Of a stretch of 64,000 bases of DNA, positions 17,578-26,298 are shown in pieces. The position numbers and the translations under genes are program-made. Source of the DNA: Vibrio nereis NBRC 15637. GTDB taxonomy: Bacteria; Pseudomonadota; Gammaproteobacteria; Enterobacterales; Vibrionaceae. The stretch spans positions 62,001-126,000 of the forward strand of contig NZ_BCUD01000004.1 in NCBI RefSeq assembly GCF_001591105.1, read 5' to 3'. The number at the start of each line of letters is the position of its first letter. Position 1 is the first letter of the stretch. The notes beneath the pieces were generated by a model, which was not told where the DNA came from, did not search any database, and saw only the letters and a program-made list of their open reading frames with translations.

Positions 17578-19281
17578 TTATGCTTGGGCAAAAAGATAAG
17601 TTCGGTAACCGCCCAGCAGGTTACGAGCTTTATAACCATTATTAACGAGCTGACGATATGCGACGTTACCGCGTAACCCAACTTGGCAATAGATAATGAT
17701 CTCTTTGTCTTTTGGTAGCTCGCCCATACGGTGGCGTAATTGGTCAACAGGAATATTTATAGCGCCAGCTAAACAGCCGACAGCTTCAAGCTCACCAGGG
17801 TTACGTACATCCAACAAAATTTGATCGTCATTTAAGTCACAGATCTCATCGTAATGAATCGCTTTTGCGTCACCTTTCATCATGTTTGTTGCGACAAATG
17901 CAGCTTGGTTGATGACATCTTTTGCACTGCCATAGGGTGGTGCGTAGGTCAGCTCGAGGTGCTGCAACTGATCAACCGTCATACCAGCACGTTGTGCTAC
18001 TGCCATCACGTCAATACGCTTGTCGATGCCATCTTTACCGACGGCTTGAGCACCAAAAATTTTGCCTGATTTCGGATCAAATAGCATTTTGAATGAAACG
18101 ACTTCCGCCCCTGGGTAGTAGCTGGCGTGGCTCGCGGTGTGAACATAAACCTTTTCATATTCCACACCATCTCGTTTTAGTTGCTTCTCATTTTTACCTG
18201 TAGAGGCAACGGCTAAGTCGAATATCTTACAAATCGCGGTACCTTGTGTGCCTTGATACGTTTCGTTTCGGCCTAACATATTGTCTGCTGCCATGCGGCC
18301 TTGACGGTTAGCAGGGCCTGCTAGTGGGACGAGAGTTTGTGAACCGGTCACGAAGTCTTTTTCTTCCACTGCGTCACCAACGGCATAGATGCTTGGATCG
18401 CTTGTTTGCATCATCTCGTTGGTCCAGATGCCGCCTAGCTGACCAATTTCTAACCCTGCGTCTGCGGCGAGTTTGGTTTCAGGTCGAACACCAATCGCCA
18501 TGATCAGGATGTCAGTTGTTAGTGTTTCACCGTTATTCAGCGTTAAGTTCAGCTCACCTTCAATATGCTGGTGTTCGTCACTTTCACCAGAACCGAAACT
18601 TGCAATGTGTTCGTTTGGTATGTACTCAATGGCTTGTAGCGCGACTCCCAGTTTTAAATCAATGCCTTTCTGTTTGATCTCGGCATGCGCGATCCCAGCC
18701 ATTTCTCTATCGACTGGTGTCATCACTTGATCTGCCATTTCAACTAACGTGGTCTTGATACCAAGCTGGTGGAAAGCTTCCATCATCTCAAGACCGATAA
18801 AACCGCCACCAACAACCGTCGCATGTTCCGGTTTGTTCATTTGGATCGTTTGAATAATGCGATCCATGTCAGGAATGTTGCGTAGCGAGTGGGTCAGCGG
18901 ATTATCAACGCCAGGGATAGGTGGAACGACTGGACCCGCCCCTGGGCTTAGCAATAGAAAGTCATAGCTTTCAGTGTATTCACTATTGTCGATTAAATTT
19001 CTAACTGTTACTGACTTGCTGGCGCGATCAATGCTTGCCACCTCGTTCATTACGCGTACGTCGACATTAAAGCGCGCAAGGAAGCTTTCTGGTGTTTGAA
19101 GCAAAAGTTTGCTGCGCTCCTCAATGTCGCCACCAATATGGTATGGCAATCCGCAGTTAGCGAAAGAGACGAAGGGGCCACGTTCGAACATGATGATTTC
19201 GGCATCTTCGCTAAGGCGGCGAGCGCGTGCAGCGGCGGAAGCGCCACCAGCAACACCACCAACAATAAGAATTTTAGTCAT
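17578..19281 (-). CDS. NAD(P)H-dependent persulfide/CoA-disulfide reductase with C-terminal rhodanese domain
   Basis: A 567-aa flavoprotein of the CoADR-Rhd type, like Npsr of Shewanella loihica, which reduces CoA persulfide and polysulfide. The N-terminal FAD-binding GGVAGGASAA, the redox Cys43 in SFANCGLPYHIGG, a central NAD-binding region (VVGGGFIGLEMMEAF) and a C-terminal rhodanese domain ending near Cys532 (YCQVGLRG) are visible; the two cysteines stand where Npsr has its catalytic pair. The frame extends upstream to 19389, but the ATG at 19281 begins the FAD fold (MTKILIVGG). It follows the DUF2892 gene by 11 nt, and diverges from a sulfide-sensor-type regulator, so a role in reactive sulfur metabolism is well supported. 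Confidence 0.93.
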   Translation of the reverse strand: MTKILIVGGVAGGASAAARARRLSEDAEIIMFERGPFVSFANCGLPYHIGGDIEERSKLLLQTPESFLARFNVDVRVMNEVASIDRASKSVTVRNLIDNSEYTESYDFLLLSPGAGPVVPPIPGVDNPLTHSLRNIPDMDRIIQTIQMNKPEHATVVGGGFIGLEMMEAFHQLGIKTTLVEMADQVMTPVDREMAGIAHAEIKQKGIDLKLGVALQAIEYIPNEHIASFGSGESDEHQHIEGELNLTLNNGETLTTDILIMAIGVRPETKLAADAGLEIGQLGGIWTNEMMQTSDPSIYAVGDAVEEKDFVTGSQTLVPLAGPANRQGRMAADNMLGRNETYQGTQGTAICKIFDLAVASTGKNEKQLKRDGVEYEKVYVHTASHASYYPGAEVVSFKMLFDPKSGKIFGAQAVGKDGIDKRIDVMAVAQRAGMTVDQLQHLELTYAPPYGSAKDVINQAAFVATNMMKGDAKAIHYDEICDLNDDQILLDVRNPGELEAVGCLAGAINIPVDQLRHRMGELPKDKEIIIYCQVGLRGNVAYRQLVNNGYKARNLLGGYRTYLFAQA

Positions 19282-19292
19282 TTGAAACTCCG

Positions 19293-19481
19293 TTAATGAA
19301 AGCCAAGTTTTTTGAGGAAAAAGGCCGCAGGACATATGCCTGTAAATGCACTTTGGATCAAGTTTACCCCAATGAAAACAGTTAGCCACACAAAACCACT
19401 ATGAACGGTCACCGTCAATACCACAGACAGCAAAACCATCGCTCCCGCAAAAACTCGAACAGCATTTTCTAAAGTCATCAT
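19293..19481 (-). CDS. DUF2892 / YgaP-like small membrane protein
   Basis: A 62-aa protein with two hydrophobic helices (AGAMVLLSVVLTVTV and WLTVFIGVNLIQSAF) followed by the motif TGICPAAFFLKKLGF, characteristic of DUF2892. This domain is fused to rhodanese in E. coli YgaP, where it anchors sulfurtransferase activity to the inner membrane. Two start codons are adjacent (19481 and 19478) after AAGGAG. First gene of the minus-strand operon, with the rhodanese-containing reductase next, so the two together recreate the YgaP partnership in separate proteins. Confidence 0.88.
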   Translation of the reverse strand: MMTLENAVRVFAGAMVLLSVVLTVTVHSGFVWLTVFIGVNLIQSAFTGICPAAFFLKKLGFH

Positions 19482-19533
19482 CGTTCTCCTTACGAATCGA
19501 TTTCCTCTGATGACTATTACTATAGAACTCTAA

Positions 19534-19618
19534 ATTAGTTTTGTCTAATGTTTCTTTGTCTAAATTTAAAGTATCTAAATTAGAATTGACTAATCTATAT
19601 TGTTTAGTATTATCTAAT
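19534..19618. promoter_or_regulatory. three 16-bp dyads, probable operators of the ArsR/BigR-type regulator
   Basis: The dyad ATTAG-N6-CTAAT occurs exactly at 19534-19549 and 19579-19594, and with one change (TTTAG) at 19603-19618. Centres are 45 and 24 bp apart. All three lie in the short divergent region between the DUF2892-reductase operon and the regulator-transporter operon. Extra TCTAAAT half-sites fill the gap at 19558-19564 and 19574-19580. ArsR-family dimers bind such imperfect palindromes, so autorepression and control of both operons is the natural reading. Confidence 0.7.
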
Positions 19619-19643
19619 GTAGATGTGTTACTCGAGGTCAGTC

Positions 19644-19955
19644 ATGGTGGATCAAACAGTGAATATGGCAGAGATGCAAAAAAATGCAGTAGAAGCCGCT
19701 GAGCTACTTAAAGTGATGGCCCATCCAGAACGCTTGATGGTGTTGTGCCAGTTAACACAAGGAGAGGTCGGAGTAGGATCGCTGCAAAGCGGCTCTGCAT
19801 TGAGTCAATCCGCGTTTTCTCAACATCTCACTGTTATGCGCAAACATGGATTGATTACATCTCGTAAAGAAGCACAACAAGTCTTTTATTCGCTGAGCGA
19901 TCCGCGAATTGTCCAACTTATTCAGAACTTACAGACCACATTTTGTGGCGAATGA
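19644..19955 (+). CDS. ArsR-family regulator, BigR/SqrR/HlyU-like sulfide sensor type
   Basis: A 103-aa winged-helix repressor. The recognition helix region LSQSAFSQHLTVMRKHGLI is followed by the wing SRKEAQQVFYSL. Only two cysteines are present, Cys35 (VLCQL, helix 2) and Cys101 (FCGE, C-terminus), which is exactly the dithiol pair of BigR, SqrR, YgaV and HlyU that senses persulfides by forming a polysulfide bridge; no metal-binding CxC of ArsR/SmtB is seen. The ATG at 19644 has a GAGG ribosome-binding site at 19634, better than the upstream ATG at 19623. It starts the plus-strand operon with the YeeE/YedE genes. Confidence 0.9.
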   Translation: MVDQTVNMAEMQKNAVEAAELLKVMAHPERLMVLCQLTQGEVGVGSLQSGSALSQSAFSQHLTVMRKHGLITSRKEAQQVFYSLSDPRIVQLIQNLQTTFCGE

Positions 19956-19985
19956 TTTTCGGTTTTCATTTTTTAAGAGGTAGAT

Positions 19986-20405
19986 ATGGCTTTCACAGTT
20001 CCTTGGGAATCTTTAGCAGGAGGCATTTTATTAGGGATATCAGCAACGTTGATGCTGTTGATAAACGGCAAGGTAGCTGGCATCAGCGGAATCATGACAG
20101 GCCTATTAACGCCTAAATCACGAGATTTTGCGTGGCGTTTACTCTTTGCGGTTGGAATGGTATCAGGCGGCGCCATCGGGGTATTGGCTTTTACCAGTGA
20201 TGTACCGACCACTTATTCGAGTAGTACTGCTGTGTTAGCCATCGCGGGTTTACTGGTTGGTATCGGTACGCGCTTAGGTAACGGTTGCACTAGTGGACAC
20301 GGGATTTGCGGTATTGGGCGTTTATCAACGCGCTCGATTGTAGCAACGTGCATTTTTATGTTTGTTGCCGCTGCAACGGTTTATGTTCGTCTTCACTTAA
20401 TTTAG
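19986..20405 (+). CDS. YeeE/YedE-family sulfur transporter, first half (PmpA-like)
   Basis: A 139-aa membrane protein with about four to five hydrophobic helices. It carries [20 protein letters not shown], the conserved cysteine signature of the YeeE/YedE (sulf_transp, DUF395) family, known from TsuA to move thiosulfate with cysteines guiding the ion. It is a half-length member and pairs with the following gene, as in PmpA/PmpB pairs. The start has AGAGG upstream and lies 30 nt after the regulator gene. Substrate is probably a reduced sulfur species; direction of transport is not known. Confidence 0.88.
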   Translation: MAFTVPWESLAGGILLGISATLMLLINGKVAGISGIMTGLLTPKSRDFAWRLLFAVGMVSGGAIGVLAFTSDVPTTYSSSTAVLAIAGLLVGIGTRLGNGCTSGHGICGIGRLSTRSIVATCIFMFVAAATVYVRLHLI

Positions 20406-20423
20406 CTCGTGGTTGGTTTAAAA

Positions 20424-20882
20424 ATGAATAACGTTATTTTTCGTTTAGTGTCTCTGTTTTCTGGGGTTTTATTTGGCCTTGGTATGATCATTTCGGGGAT
20501 GGCTAATCCAGAAAAAGTGGTGGGATTCCTCGATGTAGCAGGTGCATGGGATCCAAGTTTGATGTTTGTAATGGGCGGGGCGTTACTTGTGTTTATGCCT
20601 AGCTACTTTTTGTTGATCAAACCCAAGCAAAAGCCAGTGGTCGCGCAAGAATTTTGCTTAGCAAAAAACAAATCTATTGATAGCCGATTAGTGAGTGGTG
20701 CAGCGATTTTTGGTTTAGGTTGGGGGATTGCGGGTGTGTGCCCTGGGCCTGCACTTTCTAGCTTGGCACTCGGGAACAGTGGAGTGTGGGTTTTCTTCGC
20801 ATTCATGATGGTAGGGCTAGGGGCAACAAACTTATTGATTTGTTTCAAAAACAACCGGGAATCACAAACGCAAACAGCATAG
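20424..20882 (+). CDS. YeeE/YedE-family sulfur transporter, second half (PmpB-like)
   Basis: A 152-aa membrane protein completing the split YeeE/YedE transporter. Visible are the first helix with GMIISGMANPEKVVGFLD and, in the second repeat, GWGIAGVCPGPALSSLA with the conserved cysteine. A possible GTG start at 20409 would add five residues; neither start has a strong ribosome-binding site, so coupling to the gene 18 nt upstream is likely. It is followed 42 nt later by the RND adaptor gene on the same strand. Confidence 0.87.
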   Translation: MNNVIFRLVSLFSGVLFGLGMIISGMANPEKVVGFLDVAGAWDPSLMFVMGGALLVFMPSYFLLIKPKQKPVVAQEFCLAKNKSIDSRLVSGAAIFGLGWGIAGVCPGPALSSLALGNSGVWVFFAFMMVGLGATNLLICFKNNRESQTQTA

Positions 20883-20924
20883 CGACTATGCTCAAAGTGG
20901 AATAATGAGAAGGGAGTGGCAACA

Positions 20925-21929
20925 ATGAAATGGTTAACGTGGAGTATAGCTATCGCAATGGCCGCATCTGGTCAGGTGAATGCAGCAGATAAGCAAGAGC
21001 AGTACACGGTAAAACGAGCGCCAATATCTCAGGTTATTCACCTAGATGGTGTCGTACAGCCCGTTAATCAGGGGACAGTTGCCGCTCAAACGTCTGGTCG
21101 CGTTGTGGGTTTGCATGTTGATGTTAACGACTACGTAAAACAAGGCACAGTCCTGCTGGAAATTAGTGCGGTTCAGCAGTCGGCTTCTCTGGATGCCGCG
21201 CAAGCACAATTAGCGAGTGCTATCGCTCAAAATCGAGAGGCTCAAGCACAAGTCTCGCGTTATCGCCAATTATTCCCTCGTGGAGCCATTTCTAAAGACC
21301 AAATGGATAGTGCAGAAGCACGAGCTCGAAGTACGTCAGCGGGTGTGAGAGCGGCACAAGCATCCGTAGCGCAGGCCAAAGAGTCGTTGGGTTACACCAG
21401 CGTAACGGCACCTTATGATGGCGTTGTGACTAAACGGCATGTAGAGCTAGGTGAAACGGTTGCACCAGGTATGCCCCTGTTAAGTGGCTTCTCACTTGAT
21501 ATGTTGAGGGTAGAAACAGACATCCCACAGCGCTATCAAGATAAAGTTGAAAACGTTGGCCAGTTTGACGTGCTTTCGCCTCAAGGTGATCGCATTGCGC
21601 CAACGGAATATAGCTTGTTCAGCTATGCGGACCCGCAATCGCATACCTTCAAAATGCGTTTAGAGTTACCTGAGAAAGTTGAGGCGTTAGTGCCGGGGAT
21701 GTGGGTTAAAACTGAGTTTAGATATGGTGAAAACCACTCGTTACTTATCCCTAATAGCGCAGTTGTTAGGCGTGCCGAACTCAGTGCCGTATACCGCATT
21801 GATCAAAATGGACGAATTCTCAATCCAGTACGCCTTGGGCAAACTTACGGCGATTATGTCGAGGTGTTGTCTGGTCTAGAAGAAGGTGATGTCATTTCGA
21901 CAGTCGCACTAGCTGTAGAAGGGAAGTAA
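20925..21929 (+). CDS. RND efflux periplasmic adaptor subunit
   Basis: A 334-aa membrane-fusion protein joining an RND pump to an outer membrane channel. It has a cleaved-type signal peptide (MKWLTWSIAIAMAASGQVNA), a lipoyl/barrel-sandwich region with GTVAAQTSGRVVGLHVDVND, an alanine/glutamine-rich hairpin (SLDAAQAQLASAIAQNREAQ) and the second lipoyl half (YTSVTAPYDGVVTKRHVELGE). No lipobox is present. The ATG at 20925 follows AGAAGGGAG, which is better than the GTG at 20916. It lies two nt before the permease gene and is in line with the sulfur genes. Confidence 0.93.
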   Translation: MKWLTWSIAIAMAASGQVNAADKQEQYTVKRAPISQVIHLDGVVQPVNQGTVAAQTSGRVVGLHVDVNDYVKQGTVLLEISAVQQSASLDAAQAQLASAIAQNREAQAQVSRYRQLFPRGAISKDQMDSAEARARSTSAGVRAAQASVAQAKESLGYTSVTAPYDGVVTKRHVELGETVAPGMPLLSGFSLDMLRVETDIPQRYQDKVENVGQFDVLSPQGDRIAPTEYSLFSYADPQSHTFKMRLELPEKVEALVPGMWVKTEFRYGENHSLLIPNSAVVRRAELSAVYRIDQNGRILNPVRLGQTYGDYVEVLSGLEEGDVISTVALAVEGK

Positions 21930-21931
21930 TT

Positions 21932-24900
21932 ATGGACAAACGACTCGGTATTTCGGGTCGCATAGCAGCGGCCTTCCAAAACTCAGCCATGACGCCATTA
22001 TTAGCGCTTGTTGGGCTACTGATGGGCTTATTTGCCGTCATTGTGACGCCGAAAGAAGAAGAACCTCAAATAGATGTGACGTTTGCGGATGTTTATATCC
22101 CGTTCCCTGGTGCATCACCAGCAGAAGTCGAAAGTTTAGTGACGAATCCAGCTGAGCAGATTGTCTCTGAGATCCAAGGTATCGACAAAATTTACTCTTT
22201 CTCACAGCCAGACGGTGCGATGATTGTGGCCATTTTCGAAGTCGGTGTCAGCCGCAACGACGCGGTGGTCAGAATCTACAACAAACTGTATTCGAACAAA
22301 GATTGGATGCCGCAAGGGGTTGGAGTCGGTGAGCCCATTATCAAACCCAAGGGCATTGAAGATGTACCTATTGTAAGTATTACACTTTCGGATCGTTCTG
22401 GAGGGCTGGATCAACAACAATTAACGCAAGTGGCACATGGTCTGGAAACAGAGCTTAAGCGTATTAAAGGCACGCGAGATATTTACACAGTGGGCGGCCA
22501 TAATACGATTGTTGACGTGCGTCTCGACCCTGTAAAAATGAATAGCTTTGGTATCACGCTTGATCAGCTTAACCAGCATTTACCTGCTGCCAATGCAAGT
22601 TCTCCAATGTTACGTTTAACACACGATAATCAGGAGTTTCCGGTCCAGGTTGGCCAGTTTCTAACGCGCGTTGAAGAGGTTAAGCAGCTTGTGGTTGGGC
22701 TACACAATAACACGCCCGTTTATCTTGAGGATGTCGCTGAAGTTAAGTTGGGCGCAGATACACCAACGCAAAATGTCTGGACCAGTGACAAATCGGGAAT
22801 CTACCCTGCCGTGACCATCGCGATTGCGAAAAAGAGCGGCGAAAACGCGGTCAATGTAGCCAATGCGATTGAAAGCCGCTTAGTCGAACTTGAGAACCAG
22901 CTTATTCCGGATGGAGTCAACGTTGAGATCACCCGTGACTACGGTAAAACTGCAGCAGACAAGAGTAATACTCTGATAGGTAAACTCGCATTCGCAACAA
23001 CAGCCGTTGTAGTTTTAGTGTTGATCACAATGGGCTGGCGAGAAGCCTTAATTGTTGGTTTTGCGGTAGTGGTAACCTTGATGATTACGCTATTCGCCTC
23101 TTGGGCGTGGGGATTTACCTTAAACCGTGTATCGCTGTTCGCGCTGATTTTCTCGATTGGTATTTTGGTTGATGATGCCATTGTGGTGGTAGAAAACATT
23201 CATCGCCATATGTCTAAGGGCAAAGCCAAGATCAATGAACTCATTCCAGCTGCCGTGGATGAGGTGGGTGGGCCAACGATCTTAGCGACCTTCACCGTGA
23301 TCGCCGCATTATTACCAATGGCATTTGTCAGTGGTTTAATGGGCCCATACATGAGCCCGATCCCTATCAACGCTTCTATGGGGATGATGATCTCGCTTGT
23401 GGTGGCATTTGTGGTGTCGCCTTGGCTCGCGCGTCATTTCCTAAAACCTGCAGCACACCAGGAAAGCACCGCATCAAGCTCGGTATTTCATCGCATAATG
23501 TCGCCGTTCGTTAAAGCTAAAGCGCAAGGTAGAAACCGTTTTATGCTGTTGCTCGCGGTATTGGCGTTAATTGCCGGGTCCGTCATGCTACCTGTTTTCC
23601 AAGCAGTCGTATTAAAAATGCTCCCGTTTGATAACAAGTCAGAGTTTCAAGTGGTGTTAGATATGCCTGAAGGTACCTCGCTTGAACGCACTCAACGCGT
23701 ATTGTTTGAAATGGGCAGTGAACTAAACAAAGTACCAGAGGTAACGGGCTACCAAATGTATGTAGGGACTGCTGCGCCGATCAACTTCAACGGTTTAGTC
23801 AGACACTACTTTATGCGCAGCCAAGCTAACCAAGGCGATATTCAAGTCAATTTGGCAGGGCGCAAAGAGCGTGATCGCGACAGCCATGAGATAGCGACAG
23901 CGGTTCGCCCACTACTGAATGAAGTGGCGGAAAAATTTGGCGGTAAAGTCAAAGTCGTCGAAGTTCCGCCTGGGCCGCCGGTTTGGTCACCGATTCTGGC
24001 TGAGGTTTATGGGCCAACGCCAGAGTTGCGCCAGCAAGCTGCGAGACAAGTACGTGAAATTTTCCGTTCAACCGATGATATTGTCGATGTGGATATGTAC
24101 TTGCCGGAAGCGCACCAAAAATGGCAAGTGGTGATTGATCGCAGTAAGGCCTCACGCTACCAAATACCTTATGCTTCAATAGTTGACGCATTAGCGACTT
24201 CGGTTGGTGGCAAGCCGATTACTTATTTGCACAGTGAGCACAATAAGTATCCTGTACCGATTCAAATTCAAGCCAGTGAAACTGCCAAGGTGCGCTTAGA
24301 ACAAGTCTTAAACATGAAAGTAGGTAGCATGAGTGGTAATACCTACCCGCTGTCTGATTTGGTGAAAGTGCGTCAGACACGTATGGATGACTATATCGTG
24401 CATAAGAACCTAGTCCCGATGGTGATGGTGGTTGGTGATATGGCAGGTTCAGTTGATAGCCCCTTGTATGGCATGTTTAACATTGGCAGTACGTTAGACA
24501 ATGAAATGAACCTTGCTCAACACTACATCAACCAGCCTGATGGTTTAGACGGAATCGCGATACTTTGGGACGGGGAATGGACAATTACCTACGAGACCTT
24601 TAGAGACATGGGGATCGCCTACGCTGTAGGTATGATTTTGATCTATTTGCTTGTTGTTGCGCAGTTCAAGTCTTACTTAGTACCACTCATCATTATGGCG
24701 CCGATACCTCTAACCATTATTGGTGTTATGCCAGGGCATGCATTATTGGGCGCGCAATTTACGGCCACCTCCATGATTGGGATGATCGCGCTGGCAGGCA
24801 TTATTGTGCGTAACTCAATACTGCTGGTGGATTTTATTAACCAGCAAGTTGAGCAAGGCATCGAATTCGGTGAGGCTGTGATTCAGTCTGCTGCTGTACG

Positions 24901-25093
24901 GGCTAAGCCGATTATGCTCACAGCCCTGGCGGCTATGATAGGGGCGGTATTTATTCTGGATGACCCTATCTTTAATGGTTTAGCCATCAGTTTGATCTTT
25001 GGTATTTTCGTTTCCACGGTATTAACGCTATTGGTTATCCCGGTGCTTTATTATGTGGTAATGAAATCACGATTTGAGCCTCGAAAAGCTTAA
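21932..25093 (+). CDS. RND efflux permease
   Basis: A 1,053-aa inner-membrane RND pump, full length. The proton-relay pair is seen in GILVDDAIVVVENIHRHM (TM4), and the two large periplasmic loops lie after TM1 and TM7. The C-terminal helices include the VRNSILLVDFINQQVEQG region. The sequence belongs near the broad HAE1/hydrophobic compound group; no heavy-metal CusA methionine array was recognised. It is the last gene of the run from the ArsR-type regulator, without a terminator in between, so sulfide-linked control is plausible. No outer-membrane channel gene accompanies it, so TolC would be needed. Confidence 0.92.
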   Translation: MDKRLGISGRIAAAFQNSAMTPLLALVGLLMGLFAVIVTPKEEEPQIDVTFADVYIPFPGASPAEVESLVTNPAEQIVSEIQGIDKIYSFSQPDGAMIVAIFEVGVSRNDAVVRIYNKLYSNKDWMPQGVGVGEPIIKPKGIEDVPIVSITLSDRSGGLDQQQLTQVAHGLETELKRIKGTRDIYTVGGHNTIVDVRLDPVKMNSFGITLDQLNQHLPAANASSPMLRLTHDNQEFPVQVGQFLTRVEEVKQLVVGLHNNTPVYLEDVAEVKLGADTPTQNVWTSDKSGIYPAVTIAIAKKSGENAVNVANAIESRLVELENQLIPDGVNVEITRDYGKTAADKSNTLIGKLAFATTAVVVLVLITMGWREALIVGFAVVVTLMITLFASWAWGFTLNRVSLFALIFSIGILVDDAIVVVENIHRHMSKGKAKINELIPAAVDEVGGPTILATFTVIAALLPMAFVSGLMGPYMSPIPINASMGMMISLVVAFVVSPWLARHFLKPAAHQESTASSSVFHRIMSPFVKAKAQGRNRFMLLLAVLALIAGSVMLPVFQAVVLKMLPFDNKSEFQVVLDMPEGTSLERTQRVLFEMGSELNKVPEVTGYQMYVGTAAPINFNGLVRHYFMRSQANQGDIQVNLAGRKERDRDSHEIATAVRPLLNEVAEKFGGKVKVVEVPPGPPVWSPILAEVYGPTPELRQQAARQVREIFRSTDDIVDVDMYLPEAHQKWQVVIDRSKASRYQIPYASIVDALATSVGGKPITYLHSEHNKYPVPIQIQASETAKVRLEQVLNMKVGSMSGNTYPLSDLVKVRQTRMDDYIVHKNLVPMVMVVGDMAGSVDSPLYGMFNIGSTLDNEMNLAQHYINQPDGLDGIAILWDGEWTITYETFRDMGIAYAVGMILIYLLVVAQFKSYLVPLIIMAPIPLTIIGVMPGHALLGAQFTATSMIGMIALAGIIVRNSILLVDFINQQVEQGIEFGEAVIQSAAVRAKPIMLTALAAMIGAVFILDDPIFNGLAISLIFGIFVSTVLTLLVIPVLYYVVMKSRFEPRKA

Positions 25094-25114
25094 ACACTGC
25101 CTTTGATAACAAAG

Positions 25115-25142
25115 CGCCCCGCCGAATTCGCGGGGCGTTTTA
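25115..25142. terminator. terminator after the RND permease, possibly bidirectional
   Basis: CGCCCCGC (25115-25122) pairs with GCGGGGCG (25130-25137) around CGAATTC, followed by TTTTATT on the plus strand. Confidence 0.85.
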
Positions 25143-25152
25143 TTAGGCTGCA

Positions 25153-26046
25153 CTATAGTCCTAACTGCAACTGGATCGGGCAGTGATCGCTGAGGTGATA
25201 TTTAAACACCTCATCAGGCTTGAACGTGATCTGCTTTACGCTGTGGTATGCGATGTCTTTGCTCACAATGATGTGATCAATGAGCGAGCGGAACTGGTGA
25301 AGTTTATTGGGCTGCCTTTTAGAGCGAACTTTGCAGCTTGCCGGTGTGTCGCGAGTGGCAAGCAATGCTTGGGTGTCATTTGCGATTACGTTCCATAGCC
25401 AATCGTTTGGATAACTGAGGTTATGATTAAAGTCACCAAGAAGCACGTAGGACTGTTTGTGTTCCTCTCTTTCACCTAGCCAGCGATTAATCGAAGCACC
25501 TTGAGCCTTTAATGTTTTGCAGTGTCGGTTATTTCTGTACGCGCCAGAACAGCGCGCTTTAAGGTGTAATGACAGCACGTGAATTGCTTGGTCGGAATCA
25601 GGATACAGCACCACATAGGTGGCGAATCTCAATTTACTGAAAGGATGGGTATCCAGCTGGAGATCTGGCTGATTACGGGCAGGGATACCTTTTCTTACAG
25701 CTATACCCGTGTACTGATTGATGTCGTCGAATTGATTCTTATCGAAATCGCTGCCACTTCGTTGTGAGAAAAATATGTTATACCCATCTCCAACCACACC
25801 TCCAATAGCACTCAAATCATTGACTTCTTGAAACGCTAGCACGTCACTGTCCGTTAAGCGAAAATGTTTTGCTAGAGCTTCATTATCGGCTGATGTCCGG
25901 CGAGATTCTTCAAACTTGGCTGAAGGTGCAGAACTCAGCCACTCGATATTCCATGTTGTAAATGTGGCTGAAAAAGCAATAGCTGGACAAAGAACAAACA
26001 GAGCAACAATTTTCATCAATACAGAGAGAATATTAGGGCTTTTCAT
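25153..26046 (-). CDS. exported endonuclease/exonuclease/phosphatase family protein
   Basis: A 297-aa protein of the DNase I-like EEP fold. After a signal peptide (residues 1-28 or so, or from Met11) the motifs TTWNIEWLSS, LAFQEVNDL (catalytic Glu), SLHLKARC, LLGDFNHN (Asp and Asn) and the terminal LSDHCPIQLQL (Asp-His) are all present, so the active site looks complete. It may be a secreted or periplasmic nuclease or a phosphodiesterase. An alternative start at 26016 would give a more usual signal length. Single-gene unit. Confidence 0.85.
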   Translation of the reverse strand: MKSPNILSVLMKIVALFVLCPAIAFSATFTTWNIEWLSSAPSAKFEESRRTSADNEALAKHFRLTDSDVLAFQEVNDLSAIGGVVGDGYNIFFSQRSGSDFDKNQFDDINQYTGIAVRKGIPARNQPDLQLDTHPFSKLRFATYVVLYPDSDQAIHVLSLHLKARCSGAYRNNRHCKTLKAQGASINRWLGEREEHKQSYVLLGDFNHNLSYPNDWLWNVIANDTQALLATRDTPASCKVRSKRQPNKLHQFRSLIDHIIVSKDIAYHSVKQITFKPDEVFKYHLSDHCPIQLQLGL

Positions 26047-26176
26047 AGTGTGTTATCCAAATAGAGAGCGGATACCTTTATCCTATAAGGGCTCTAAAAA
26101 TTGCAAGTGAAAAACGAGCAAAATTACAATTTTCTTGATTTTCATTTCCTCTGAGATCAGTGCCACTAAGATTGGT

Positions 26177-26190
26177 TTGATCTTAATCTT
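26177..26190. promoter_or_regulatory. second, imperfect FNR-type site upstream of nrdD
   Basis: TTGAT-CTTA-ATCTT agrees with TTGAT-N4-ATCAA at eight of ten positions, 27 bp upstream of the perfect site at 26204. Confidence 0.4.
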
Positions 26191-26203
26191 GGGGTGGTTT
26201 TTA

Positions 26204-26217
26204 TTGATCGATATCAA
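26204..26217. promoter_or_regulatory. FNR-type binding site upstream of nrdD
   Basis: TTGAT-CGAT-ATCAA is a perfect FNR consensus 123 bp before the nrdD start. FNR activation of nrdDG under anaerobiosis is established in E. coli, so this assignment has strong support. Confidence 0.78.
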
Positions 26218-26248
26218 TACTTTTCAATGGCTCATCTCGTTAAATACG

Positions 26249-26295
26249 CCACAATATATAGTGTCGCAATTAGAATAGATAACCCTATATAGTGT
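26249..26295. promoter_or_regulatory. pair of NrdR boxes upstream of nrdD
   Basis: Box 1 at 26249-26264 matches the NrdR consensus ACACWATATATWGTGT at 15 of 16 positions; box 2 at 26280-26295 keeps the core TATATAGTGT. Their centres are 31 bp apart, three helical turns, the classic NrdR arrangement. NrdR represses ribonucleotide reductase genes in response to (d)ATP. Confidence 0.8.
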
Positions 26296-26298
26296 CTT

